A stretch of DNA of 13,117 nt from an uncultured Flavobacterium sp. (GTDB taxonomy: Bacteria > Bacteroidota > Bacteroidia > Flavobacteriales > Flavobacteriaceae), in NCBI RefSeq assembly GCF_946482535.1, contig NZ_CAMLRU010000066.1:1-13117 (forward strand), read 5' to 3'. Positions 1 through 9,100 of the stretch are shown here, piece by piece. The notes under the pieces were generated by a model. The model made no database searches and was not told the DNA's origin. It saw only the letters and a program-made list of their open reading frames with translations. Both the position numbers and the translations under genes were made by a program. Position 1 is the stretch's first letter; every line of letters starts with the position of its first letter.

Positions 1-63
1 ACTGAATTTATAAAGTATAATGAGGGGATTTGGAGTAAATTTAGGAGGAAAATTAGGGCTTAA
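1..63 (+). CDS. Possible 3' end of a convergent plus-strand gene (partial)
   Basis: From the first base the plus strand is open for 20 codons and stops with TAA at 61-63. The peptide reads like a real basic C-terminus (EFIKYNEGIWSKFRRKIRA). The stop overlaps the minus-strand TAA at 60-62 through the palindrome TTAA (60-63), a common arrangement for tightly packed convergent genes. The fragment is too short to assign a family, and it contains AGG and GGG codons that are unusual for such an AT-rich genome, so chance remains possible. No intrinsic terminator is visible between the two convergent genes. Confidence 0.4.
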   Translation, partial: TEFIKYNEGIWSKFRRKIRA

Positions 64-1217
64 GCCTCTTTGGCATTCTTATTTTGCAAAATATAAATTT
101 GCTTTTTTGTAGCTTCAATTTCTTTGTTTTTTCGCTTAATTATTACGTAGAAAAACAGCACAATTAAGATTAAAATCAAGAATAAAGCCAGTAACAAATA
201 GTAAAATTTATTAGCCAATTCAGATCGTTTTGAGGTAAACTCGGCTTCTTTTACACCGAGTGATTCACTTACGGAAACACGCTCTCCGTCTTTGATTAAT
301 TTTTGAACTTCGATGAATTTCAGCTGATTGATTTTAAATTGATTCCAGTCATTAACCGCTAAATAATTTTCGGCTAAGCCCTTATATATCTCCTGATTTA
401 AAATCAAATCATTCACCTCTGAAGCCAAGTTCAACGCTTCGTTTAAGGCGTTAATCGCCTCCTTATATTTTCCCTCTAAAGTATATACTTTGGCGGAACC
501 TTTCAAAGCAAATGCTTCTAAACTCTTAGCATTTACTTCTTTGGCCAAAAGGGCGGATTCTTTGAAATTTTCTAGTGCCAACTTGTTGTTATTCAGAAGC
601 AAATAACAGTTTCCTTTGTTGTAGACGGCTATACTTATTTTACTGGCTGACTCAATCTTATCCACTTTTTTAAATTCGGCAATTCCCCTATCAATGAATA
701 CAATAGCAATAGCACAGCTCAATTTTTCTTTATAAATAAATCCCCTTATCATGTAATTTTTACCCAACTCAACATGAATTGAATCTTTAACCGGATACTC
801 AGCTATGAGTTGCTCTGCCTGATCCAAATACTGTATGGCTTTGTCGTATACTTTAAGTTGGTGGTACTGAATTCCGGTTTTATTAATGATATTAATTTTA
901 AGCAATTTGTCATTGGTTTCATCCAATAGCTCAGAGGCCTTGATGAGATACTCTAATGATTTTTTGTAATCTCTTTTGGAGGAATAGGCATCGGATATGA
1001 GTTTGTAGCCTTTTATTGTATACTCGATATTATCTTCTGAATTCTTGACAAAATCCTGACCAATCTTGATAACATTATCCGGATTAATATAAATTTCATT
1101 AGAAGCTACTTTAAGAATACTGTCCATCTTCTTGGTGTTTTGTGCATACACCAAATCAATCATCAATAAACTGATAATCGATAAACATAAACTGTATTTA
1201 CTTCTTATGATACTCAT
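60..1217 (-). CDS. TPR-repeat membrane protein lacking an output domain
   Basis: This 385-residue protein has a signal peptide (residues 1-25, cleavage likely at VYA|Q). Helical TPR-like repeats fill about residues 60-305, with typical segments near 68-100, 106-139, 195-229 and 233-268. One membrane helix lies at about 338-360, followed by a short, charged, probably coiled-coil tail (361-385). The TPR part should sit in the periplasm and the tail in the cytoplasm. The layout matches Bacteroidota TPR sensors that normally continue into a DNA-binding or histidine kinase domain, but here the protein stops about 25 residues after the membrane. The ATG (1217-1215) directly follows the TAA of the upstream paralogue (1220-1218), implying translational coupling. 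It aligns almost collinearly with that paralogue, for example NPDNVIKIGQ against NPDQALKIAQ. It may be a co-sensor, partner or inhibitor of it (inference). The direct signal sensed is unknown. Confidence 0.85.
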   Translation of the reverse strand: MSIIRSKYSLCLSIISLLMIDLVYAQNTKKMDSILKVASNEIYINPDNVIKIGQDFVKNSEDNIEYTIKGYKLISDAYSSKRDYKKSLEYLIKASELLDETNDKLLKINIINKTGIQYHQLKVYDKAIQYLDQAEQLIAEYPVKDSIHVELGKNYMIRGFIYKEKLSCAIAIVFIDRGIAEFKKVDKIESASKISIAVYNKGNCYLLLNNNKLALENFKESALLAKEVNAKSLEAFALKGSAKVYTLEGKYKEAINALNEALNLASEVNDLILNQEIYKGLAENYLAVNDWNQFKINQLKFIEVQKLIKDGERVSVSESLGVKEAEFTSKRSELANKFYYLLLALFLILILIVLFFYVIIKRKNKEIEATKKQIYILQNKNAKEA

Positions 1218-2807
1218 TTATTCGTCTAAAAGGTTGTTCTCTTTTTCCTGATTCAATAACTCTATAAATTTAACCGGTGAGATACCTGTTATGGATTTAA
1301 AAACAGTAGCAAAACTACTGTGTGAAGAAAACCCGCAGTTTTCAGCCAAATAGCTGATCTTATAATTAATATAGTTCGGATCTGTTTTTAGCTTCTCGAT
1401 AATATAATTAATTCTGAGTTTATTGATATAGGTGTTAAAGTTGACATTGTAATGGGTATTTATAATTTCCGATAAATACTTGGTATTTGAATCCAACTGA
1501 CCGGCTAGAACTGCCAGAGAAATATCTTTATTGATAAAGCGCTTAGAGCTTTCAAATCTTTTTAATTTGGTTAAAATTTGTTCTTCGGTTTCTTTGAGTA
1601 TGACATTCTTTTTAGGCTCTTGTTTTTTATCTGCCGGACTGAAACTGCTTAACAGATTACTTCTGGTGATTTCTATATAACTTACTATTTCATCTAATCC
1701 TCTTTTTCGCTGTAACAACTTTTGCCAAAAAAACACTGCAAACAGGAGTGCAATTAAAAATAATCCGGAGACTATGTATAAAATATTAACATAATGAGCT
1801 TTATCTTTTGAATGTTCTTCGGTGTACTCGTCAGAAATTAAATTGTAAGCAGTATTAATCGCTTCTTGCTCTTGAGCTTCGGTATCTGGTTGCAATTCAA
1901 AAAACAACATATTGGCCGATTTGTAATTGGCAATATCATTCAAAGCCAAATAACTATTGCTGAGTTGCTCTGTTATTTTAACTTGCAAAAAAAGATTGTT
2001 AAATTTTTTGGCATATTGCAAAGCTTCTTCCAATAAAGTTACCGCTTTTTGGTGATCATTTTTTGAAAGGGCAATCTCTGCTAGACCGTAGAGCGCATCA
2101 ATTTTCGTGTAGGTATTATCTTCATTAAGTTTATTGATAACCGATATGGCATTTTCAAATTGTTCTTGAGCTTTTCCTAACTCTTTTTGATTTAAAAACA
2201 ACTGCCCTAAAGCTATAATGTGATAAAGATGTAATCCTTTAAATTCCTTAAGAATGTTTTGTTTAGTAGCGGCAAGATTTTCAAGTGATTTTACCCCTTG
2301 CTCATTTTTATTTTCTTTGCCTAAAAATTTAGAGTTCTCTAAACTTACACAAGTCTCGATGTAAGATTTAAGCTTAGTATCACTGGTGTTTTTGGCTATT
2401 CCGTCTAATTGATTTAAAATTCTTTTGGCTTGTTTATCAAGTGATAATTCTCTCAACAAGGCAACTTTACTGACTTGGATATCAACTTTTTGAATCTCTG
2501 TCAGATAGTCTTCGTAATTTTTTTCTTCATATAAAAAATTCAAAGCACTACTAAAATCTCCTTTGACCCAATAAGATTTTGAAATTAAATAATTAACTCT
2601 AGCTTTTTCTTTGTTACTCGTATTGGTCTTACTCAATAAATATTGCGCAATTTTTAAAGCCTGATCCGGATTAGAGTAAATTAAGTTTTCAACGTCATCC
2701 GACAAATAATGCTTGTTAAGAAAAGTTTGGGCGTTGCTACTTAAATGGCAGCATCCAAGAAATAAAATAAAATAAAACAACCTATTTATTTTAGTGAGAT
2801 ATTTCAT
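1218..2807 (-). CDS. TPR-sensor transmembrane regulator with AraC-type DNA-binding domain
   Basis: This 529-residue protein starts with a signal peptide (cleavage likely after residue 26, SNA|Q). TPR-like helical repeats follow to about residue 306, then a membrane helix at about 339-361, a linker, and a C-terminal AraC/HTH_18 domain at about 425-522. Two helix-turn-helix segments are visible: SLAVLAGQLDSNTKYLSEII (430-449) and a second around 482-512 with the family signature CGFSSHSSFATVFKSITGISP split over 491-511. TPR-membrane-AraC regulators are a known Bacteroidota architecture: the TPR part is periplasmic and DNA binding is cytoplasmic. The gene follows a terminator and a possible promoter and is directly followed by a paralogue lacking the DNA-binding domain. 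Target genes cannot be read from the sequence; the adjacent surface-protein unit is one candidate by proximity only. A CC at residues 19-20 could suggest a lipobox, but the context (FLGC) is poor. Confidence 0.9.
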   Translation of the reverse strand: MKYLTKINRLFYFILFLGCCHLSSNAQTFLNKHYLSDDVENLIYSNPDQALKIAQYLLSKTNTSNKEKARVNYLISKSYWVKGDFSSALNFLYEEKNYEDYLTEIQKVDIQVSKVALLRELSLDKQAKRILNQLDGIAKNTSDTKLKSYIETCVSLENSKFLGKENKNEQGVKSLENLAATKQNILKEFKGLHLYHIIALGQLFLNQKELGKAQEQFENAISVINKLNEDNTYTKIDALYGLAEIALSKNDHQKAVTLLEEALQYAKKFNNLFLQVKITEQLSNSYLALNDIANYKSANMLFFELQPDTEAQEQEAINTAYNLISDEYTEEHSKDKAHYVNILYIVSGLFLIALLFAVFFWQKLLQRKRGLDEIVSYIEITRSNLLSSFSPADKKQEPKKNVILKETEEQILTKLKRFESSKRFINKDISLAVLAGQLDSNTKYLSEIINTHYNVNFNTYINKLRINYIIEKLKTDPNYINYKISYLAENCGFSSHSSFATVFKSITGISPVKFIELLNQEKENNLLDE

Positions 2808-2840
2808 GGTTTTACTGGAGACACTGTTAAAGATTTAACA

Positions 2841-2878
2841 CAAAGTTAAAAGCAAATATATATAATATTAAAAACAAA
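2841..2878 (-). promoter_or_regulatory. Candidate Bacteroidota-type promoter for the TPR regulator pair
   Basis: Two matches to the Bacteroidota -7 consensus TAnnTTTG occur on the minus strand upstream of the ATG at 2807: TATATTTG (2860-2853) and TAACTTTG (2848-2841). A TTTG that could serve as the -33 element lies at 2878-2875. The gaps are 14 nt and 26 nt, both outside the usual range of roughly 17-23, so the assignment is tentative. The gap 2808-3003 is otherwise AT-rich, with the terminator of the upstream unit at its far end. No Shine-Dalgarno sequence precedes the ATG. Confidence 0.35.
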
Positions 2879-2940
2879 TACACGGTTTTAATCTGTTAAA
2901 ATGGGTCTGGCTTCAATTTCAATCATAAAAGTGACCTCAT

Positions 2941-2975
2941 AAAAAAATCCTTCCCGAAAATCGAGAAGGATTTTT
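2941..2975 (-). terminator. Intrinsic terminator of the two-gene surface-protein unit
   Basis: An 11-bp stem pairs 2943-2953 with 2965-2975 (core ATCCTTC/GAAGGAT). After one mismatch, two further C-G pairs enclose a 5-nt loop at 2957-2961. Read on the minus strand, the hairpin is followed by a seven-T tract (2947-2941, partly within the stem). It begins about 28 nt after the stop codon at 3006-3004. It separates the surface-protein unit from the TPR regulator unit. Confidence 0.85.
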
Positions 2976-3003
2976 AATTAAAAAAAATACTCGGTTAAAC
3001 CTA

Positions 3004-6000
3004 CTATCTTTTTACCACACGGACAGATTGAACTTGTGATCCTTGTGATACAATTACATTGTAAATTCCTGACGGATAGCGATCTCCAACTTGTTGTTCA
3101 GCGATATTAGAAGCGCTAACTTCACGTTGTTCAACTAATTTTCCGGTCATATCATACACACTAATACTTACTTTTTCTGCACTTGCATTGGTCAAACTCA
3201 AATTAAAGTTTTCACTGTAAGGATTTGGATAAGCAACAACCGCAAAAGGAGCTTTTACAATTCCTTCTTCAGCTACAGTATTTTTACAAGCTTGGTAATA
3301 AACTGTTACTACTCCGCTATATAAAACTACACCACAACTGTTTGTGAAAGAAGCTCTGTAATAATTAACTCCTACTGCAGGATTAGCAATATTGTAAGTA
3401 TCGCTGGTTGCTCCTGAAATATTAGTGAATCCGGTAGTTGTAGAAGTTGTAGAGGTTTGCCATTGAATATCTCCTGAATAACCGGCTCCGATAGTCAATG
3501 TTTTATTTGTATCAGTAGTACATAATGGTGTAGTTGCACCTCCCGTTGGTGAAGTAACACTTGCCGTTATAGCCTTTACAATTGGTTTAGCAACTACGCT
3601 AACAACAGCAATCTCGCTAGTCACAGTAGAACAACTTCCGATAGTAACTGATGTTCTGTATGCAGTAGAAACTGAAAGATTACCGGTTGGCAACGACGTA
3701 ACATTTGAATTGGCTATTGATGTCCAAGTCGGTGTAGCAGCAGCCCAATTGGTTGATTTTTGCCAAGTAATAGTTCCCACTGCACCTGATAATGATAAAG
3801 TAGTTCCCGTTGTCGGACAAATAGTTGAGCTTCCGGCAGTAATTGTTCCGGCAGCAGCTTCTGTTCCGATTTGATAGTAAACTGCATTAGTGTTTACAGA
3901 AGAACAAGCACCACTAGTTATTTTTGCTCTAAAATATACATTTGAAGTTAAACCGGTAAACACATAAGTTGCAGCTATACCAGTTGAAGCAGCAGTGCTG
4001 AATTCAGTTGTATTGCTCGGGTTAAAATAAGTTGGTACAAATGCAACTGTTTTCCAGTAAGGCACTGCTAAATAAGTAATACCATCTGTAGAATATTCCC
4101 ATTGTATTTTCCCTACATTACCTGTTACTTTTACAGTACCTCCACCATTAGCACAAACGGTTCCGCCTCCGGTAACAGTTCCTGCAACAGAAAGAGGATT
4201 AACTGTGATAGTTTTTACAGCACTTCTTGCCATAGTACAAGAACCACTATAAACAACATTTCTAACATAAAACTTAGAAAGCGGAGCATAAGCTACATCA
4301 TTCATAGTAAACACAAGACCGTTTTGACCACTTACAGGAGTAAACCCTTCTGTAGCAGAAGTAGTTGAAACCTCCCATTGGTTTGAAGTACCTGTGTAAG
4401 CAGCAGAAGTAAAGGTAATATCACCTCCTGTACAAACACTAGTAGTAACCACACTATTAGTAGTTGCTGTTACAACTCCGGCTTTTGCAGCTTTATTAAC
4501 TGTAATTTTTGTCACTGCAGTTGTAGCTTTACAAGCTCCATTAGTGATAATTGCTCTGTACCAAGTGTCAGCTATTAAATTAGTAACTGTAAGTTGATTA
4601 TCAACAATTCCTGTTGTTACAGATGACCATACCGGAGTGGCAGTATTATAATTGGTCGATTTTTGCCAAAGCACTGTACCATTATTACCATTGATAGTCA
4701 TAGTAGTACTATTTGTGTATGGTAAAGTGATTAAGTTTCCTGCGGTATCCATAGGTGTTCCTGAAGACAAATAAGCACAAACTGTTACATCTCCTCCTGT
4801 GATAGTTCCTGCAACAGCCGGAGAACTTACTATAATTTTAAGAGCTGTACCATTAACAGAATTACAAACACCATTAGAAGCAACCACTCTAAACCAAGTA
4901 TCTTGAGTTAAAACTCCGGTACTAAGTGTTAGTGCAGGATTAAGAGCAGACAAAGCTGATTGAGTTACAACACCACCAACGTTTGTATAATTAATTCCAT
5001 CTGTTGAAGATTGCCACTGAATATTACCGATACTTCCGGCAGCCAATGTTAAATTAACAGTAGTGCCTTGACAAGTAGTATTAGCCGGTGATAAAGTAGC
5101 ATTTAACGAAGATTTAGCTGTTATGGCAGCCGCTTTAGACAAGACTGTTTGTTCTTGTAAAGTAGCAGTATCAGATGTTACGTCACTACAAACGCCACCA
5201 TTGATAACAACTCTATATTTTGTTCCAGTTGCCGGAACTGTAGCAGTTGTTCTTGTAATAGCCAATGAACTTGTTGTAGCACCAACATAGTTAGCGTTAT
5301 CAGTAATTGCCGTCCAAGTAGTTCCTGTTGGCGTTTGAGTATACCACTGATAAGAAGCCCCTGAAGTTCCAACAGCCACTACAGAAACTGATGCAGTTCC
5401 TCCTACCGCTTTACAAATAGTTGGATTAGAAGGCTGAGAAGTTATACCACAAAAAGCATTCAATGTATAGCTTAATGAGCTAGCTTGAGTGTATACTAAA
5501 CTAACACCGGGCGTAGCAGCCGGAGCTGTTGTGCTGTAAGAATAAGAAGCTCCTGAAGAAACACCATAAGGGAAAGCATTAACAGCGGTATTGGTTTTAC
5601 CAACGTTATTAGGTTGCAACCATAATTGAGCATTGGAATTTTGAGGCCAACTAACTGTATTTGTCAAACGGTATCTACCTAAAGTATACGTGCCGTTAAC
5701 AACATCAAATGAATTATCAATAGTCAATGGAGAACCCGTGATTCTAATGTGACCTGGTGTAATAGTACTAGGTGCTGTAGGATTAATTAAACCTGAAAGT
5801 TGTGTACTTTTCCCACCAATGTAGGCACAAGAAAGAGTACCACCATTTACAATAGCTGTGTTGTAATTAATACCTGCCGACATAGCAGACAATTTAACAC
5901 CGGTAGCCGCAGCTCCAGTTCCGTCAACTGTAAGCATAACATCAAATTCCATAGTCGTGGAAGTCGAAGTTACGTTTGCCAGACTCACAGTAAAGTGAGT

Positions 6001-6090
6001 CCCGGCAACTTGAGAAAATCCTGTGAAGGAAATCATCAGTAAGCAAAGAAGCAATAAGCCCTTGCCTAAATTATTTTGTATAATTTTCAT
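3004..6090 (-). CDS. T9SS-exported surface protein: cohesin-like domain, seven Ig-like repeats, type A sorting domain
   Basis: This 1028-residue protein has a signal peptide (1-26, GFS|Q). A beta-rich N-terminal domain (about 27-187) resembles the cohesin fold, with FDVMLTV, then GINYNTAIVNGGTLSCAYI, then GHIRITG. Seven Ig-like repeats follow at about 214-932, each with an early Cys, a central QW or TW (W249, W359, W475, W572, W664, W776, W877) and a closing N-G-x-C-like turn. The C-terminal 84 residues (about 945-1028) are a T9SS type A sorting domain: YPNPYSENFNLSL, YDMTGKLV, PSGIYNVIV and a final RVVKR. This domain directs export across the outer membrane and is normally cleaved when the protein is attached to the surface. 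The ATG lies 16 nt after the stop of the dockerin-bearing gene, with AAGAAGAA directly before it, so the two are almost certainly cotranscribed. No catalytic motif was seen. Adhesion or scaffolding is the likely role (inference). Confidence 0.92.
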   Translation of the reverse strand: MKIIQNNLGKGLLLLCLLMISFTGFSQVAGTHFTVSLANVTSTSTTMEFDVMLTVDGTGAAATGVKLSAMSAGINYNTAIVNGGTLSCAYIGGKSTQLSGLINPTAPSTITPGHIRITGSPLTIDNSFDVVNGTYTLGRYRLTNTVSWPQNSNAQLWLQPNNVGKTNTAVNAFPYGVSSGASYSYSTTAPAATPGVSLVYTQASSLSYTLNAFCGITSQPSNPTICKAVGGTASVSVVAVGTSGASYQWYTQTPTGTTWTAITDNANYVGATTSSLAITRTTATVPATGTKYRVVINGGVCSDVTSDTATLQEQTVLSKAAAITAKSSLNATLSPANTTCQGTTVNLTLAAGSIGNIQWQSSTDGINYTNVGGVVTQSALSALNPALTLSTGVLTQDTWFRVVASNGVCNSVNGTALKIIVSSPAVAGTITGGDVTVCAYLSSGTPMDTAGNLITLPYTNSTTMTINGNNGTVLWQKSTNYNTATPVWSSVTTGIVDNQLTVTNLIADTWYRAIITNGACKATTAVTKITVNKAAKAGVVTATTNSVVTTSVCTGGDITFTSAAYTGTSNQWEVSTTSATEGFTPVSGQNGLVFTMNDVAYAPLSKFYVRNVVYSGSCTMARSAVKTITVNPLSVAGTVTGGGTVCANGGGTVKVTGNVGKIQWEYSTDGITYLAVPYWKTVAFVPTYFNPSNTTEFSTAASTGIAATYVFTGLTSNVYFRAKITSGACSSVNTNAVYYQIGTEAAAGTITAGSSTICPTTGTTLSLSGAVGTITWQKSTNWAAATPTWTSIANSNVTSLPTGNLSVSTAYRTSVTIGSCSTVTSEIAVVSVVAKPIVKAITASVTSPTGGATTPLCTTDTNKTLTIGAGYSGDIQWQTSTTSTTTGFTNISGATSDTYNIANPAVGVNYYRASFTNSCGVVLYSGVVTVYYQACKNTVAEEGIVKAPFAVVAYPNPYSENFNLSLTNASAEKVSISVYDMTGKLVEQREVSASNIAEQQVGDRYPSGIYNVIVSQGSQVQSVRVVKR
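3295..5451 (-). repeat. Array of seven Ig-like repeats with a duplicated three-repeat block
   Basis: Residues 214-932 of the 1028-residue protein hold seven repeats of about 90-117 residues. Repeats 2-3-4 match 5-6-7 in order. STDGINY (R2) corresponds to STDGITY (R5). WQKSTNYNTATPVW (R3) corresponds to WQKSTNWAAATPTW (R6). STTSATEGF (R4) corresponds to STTSTTTGF (R7). The central tryptophans are offset by 305, 301 and 305 residues. At DNA level 4652-4669 and 3749-3766 differ at one of 18 positions, 903 bp apart. This points to duplication of a whole three-repeat block. Confidence 0.8.
5530..6012 (-). other. Cohesin-like N-terminal domain of the 1028-residue protein
   Basis: Residues about 27-187 are predicted beta-sandwich. 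A strand pair (TMEFDVMLTV then GVKLSAMSAGINYN) is followed by NGGTLS and a later GHIRITG and TLGRYRLTN. The order of an extended strand, an 'A-G-I-N-Y-N' segment and a late 'G-x-I-R' strand is reminiscent of cohesins, where 'F-x-L-x-Y-D' and 'G-x-I-R-x-x-x' occupy comparable places. The resemblance is by eye and weak at sequence level. Its weight comes from the dockerin-like C-terminus encoded by the adjacent gene. Confidence 0.45.
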
Positions 6091-6106
6091 TTCTTCTTAA
6101 TTTATA

Positions 6107-9100
6107 TTAATTGGTTGGGTTAATGGAGTAAATGAAATTGTCCGTGTTAAGGAATACCACCGGGAAATCAGCAATATCAACTGAACCGTCACCATTCAAA
6201 TCTGTATTATAGTATCCGAAAACAAAATTGTCATTATCACTGAATAACGCAGGGAAATCAGCAATATCAATACTATTATCTTGATTAATGTCTCCTGAAT
6301 AGAAACCAAATACTCCTGAACCTAAGTTTTTCATATTGTCGCCATACGCTTTGTTAGCGGCAGTTGAGAAATCATAAGTTGCAGTAGAAGTACCAAAAGC
6401 TTCAGCTGCTGAACTCCATGTTTGAATTGTATTTCTGTGTTTTACTGCAATGAAATAATTTCCTGCAGGAGCAACTAATTTAGCCGCAACTGAACCGTCT
6501 GTTTTTAAAACAGCACTTGTAGTGGCCACAAGAGCATAAGTTGAAGCATCTCTCAACTCTACAGTTACATCATCAACATCAGTTGTGCTTGTACCAACTC
6601 CTTCATTTGCCTTAACAGGTGTCATTTCACCACCACCAATGTAATATCCTTCAATGAATAATTTTAAGTTTTTAGTACAACCTACTGTAGCGATTACAGG
6701 AGTTCTGGTTGTAGACTCACAAATTTCATCAAAAGTTAAATTATGGAAACAGTTTGTAGTGTTATTAGTAACATTAATTGCATCATTAAGAGCAGAAACA
6801 TTTCCTCTTAACACAATTGACCCAGAAGTAGCCGGATAAGTAATAGCTCCTGTACTATTTCCTAACGTATTCGTTGTAGCAACTAAACCATTGGTAACTA
6901 CCAATCTATAACCTGTACCAACAGGAATGTTGTAATCAAGATTCACCACTTGAGCGGTAGCACTTGAAATCGCAACTGTTACTAAATTCGGTGTAAAAGT
7001 TACAGGAGATGTACCCGCTACAACATTACCTGTAGCATCATACAATGCAATAGTAATTGGTGTACGTGCAGTAGTGTTTTTAGGGTATACCGTAACTGTT
7101 TTTAATTTGATTTTATTAGTAACATCAAAAGCAATACCTTTAAATAATGCACTTGAAACAGAAGCGCCACCCCATGCAGCAGTATTAGCTGAAGCAGATG
7201 ATGCTGAAGCTGAAGACACATAGTAAGTAGTTGTTGCCGTTACATTTGGACTATAAGAAGTTCCCGTAGCAACTAAATTTCCTCCTGTAGGAGCATCATA
7301 CCAATTTAAAATTGAACTACCTGATGTAGATAAGTTAGCTACACCATTCACACAAATAGTATCTCCTGTTCCAACAGCAACTGATTGTGAAACAGCTACA
7401 GCTACCGGAGTTGAAGTACCTGTACTAGAAGAACAAGTTACATTACATCTGTATGAAGTATCAACAGTAGGAATGGCTACATAAGTAGCGGCTGTTGCAC
7501 CTGAAACGTCAGCCCATGTTGAACCCGCGTCAGTTGAACTTTGCCATTGGTAAGTCACGCCAGCTCCAGTTGTTGGAGTGGTCAAGCTTAATGTAATTGG
7601 CTGTCCTGAACAAGCTGTAGCAGCCGAGGCAATAGTAGCTCCCGGTGCCGGTGTCCCTGTACATGCAGGACCACTTGCATAAGCAAAGTTCCCTAAGAAA
7701 CCGCCTGTTTGAGCAGTAGTCAAATAAAGGGTTGGAACGTTAGTACCGAAATAAGCTGCTTCATAAGTAGTAGTCGAAGTTGGCGTAGAAACCACATCAT
7801 AAGTTCCGTTTTCAGTAGCAGAATGTACGATTACATTAGAAGCAGTAACCTGATTATTTTTAGTTCCTACTCTTACATTGTATCCTGTAAAACCACCAGC
7901 TGTTCCAACTCTGGTTACTTTCCATCTTGCTGAACTTAATCCTGAAGCATTCGATGGGTTAACTGTACCTGAGTTAGTATCAAAAGCCTCAGCCATTAAC
8001 TCCACACCACCGGTAGAAGCAATCAAGATCGGCATGTATTTACCGTTTTTACCGGTAGGGAACATTCTGTATTGAGTAATACCGGCATCAAATTTATTAG
8101 CGTGAACACATGGCCCGTCAATGTGAGTAGTATCACTTCCTGAAGAAGTCGCACTATAAGTACCAGAGAAAAGAGCAGCATTCATAACATCTGAATAACC
8201 ACAATAGATTGGGTAAGCTGCAGAAGTATGCAAAATACCATTGGTTAAAGTAACACTGTTAACTCTAAAGTTTGGAACACTTAATGTTACTCCGGCGGCA
8301 CTTGTATTGTTTATTGTTATTGAATTCACTGACATCTCAGCAGCATAATTTCCTGTAAGCGCATACTGATCAGCAGCAAAAGTTCCGGTTCCCGAAATGG
8401 TTTGCGGAATAGTTGAAGCTGTTGCAACACCATTAATTAAGTTTCCTAAATACAAAGGCGTTGAACCCCATGGCATGTTAAATGATCCGTTGTTGATGAT
8501 ATTACCTCCAACATAAACTATTGCGTTTCCATTGGTTTTCTTGAAAACACTACCGGCAGTAATTGTGAATGCATTTTGAACGTTCATGTTGAAACTGTTG
8601 TTCACATTATTACTGCTCACTTGCATATATCTATTAGCGCCATCTGGTGCATCAACTGTAAGGTTACCCATAGAGAACAAACCTCCTAATTGTTGGAACT
8701 GACAGTTAAAAGCATTAGTCAAAACTGCTGGTTTTTCAGTAGAAACACCATCCCCTATTTGCAAAGTGTGGTTTAAACCTGCTGCATAATGATTTGGAGA
8801 AGCATAAATAAAAGAACCACTAGCCTGAGTATTGAAATAATAAGCATCAAATACTAATGGTGTTGGTGCTCCCGGTTGAACAGGACTTGAGAAAGTAACT
8901 TTGGTTCCTGAAGTACTGATATCAGCAATAAAAGTTCCTGGTAGCAAACCTGTTCCGGATACCGGCATTCCAATTTGAAGATTAGGATTAGCAGCAGTCA
9001 AAATAACTGAAGAACCACCAACAGAAACAGCTGCAAATGATACTACTTGCTGGGCTGCTATAGGTGAGGTAGCCAAACCGGTAACCGGTAAAGACAGTAC

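Noticed and set aside
2730..2807. Lipoprotein signal (lipobox) in the AraC-type regulator
   Set aside because: The FLGC context lacks the preferred Leu at -3, and a normal SNA|Q cleavage site follows. A membrane regulator with a cytoplasmic HTH fits ordinary signal peptide use better.
3295..5451. Regularly spaced similar segments suggestive of CRISPR or tandem repeats
   Set aside because: The period is about 300 bp, the units are diverged and in frame, and they encode Ig-like domains.
4102..6042. Plus-strand frames at 4102-4368 and 5800-6042 and a minus-strand frame at 5178-5372
   Set aside because: They are low-complexity Ser/Thr/Asn or Gln/Leu peptides that overlap the Ig-repeat gene; shadows of its repetitive coding sequence.
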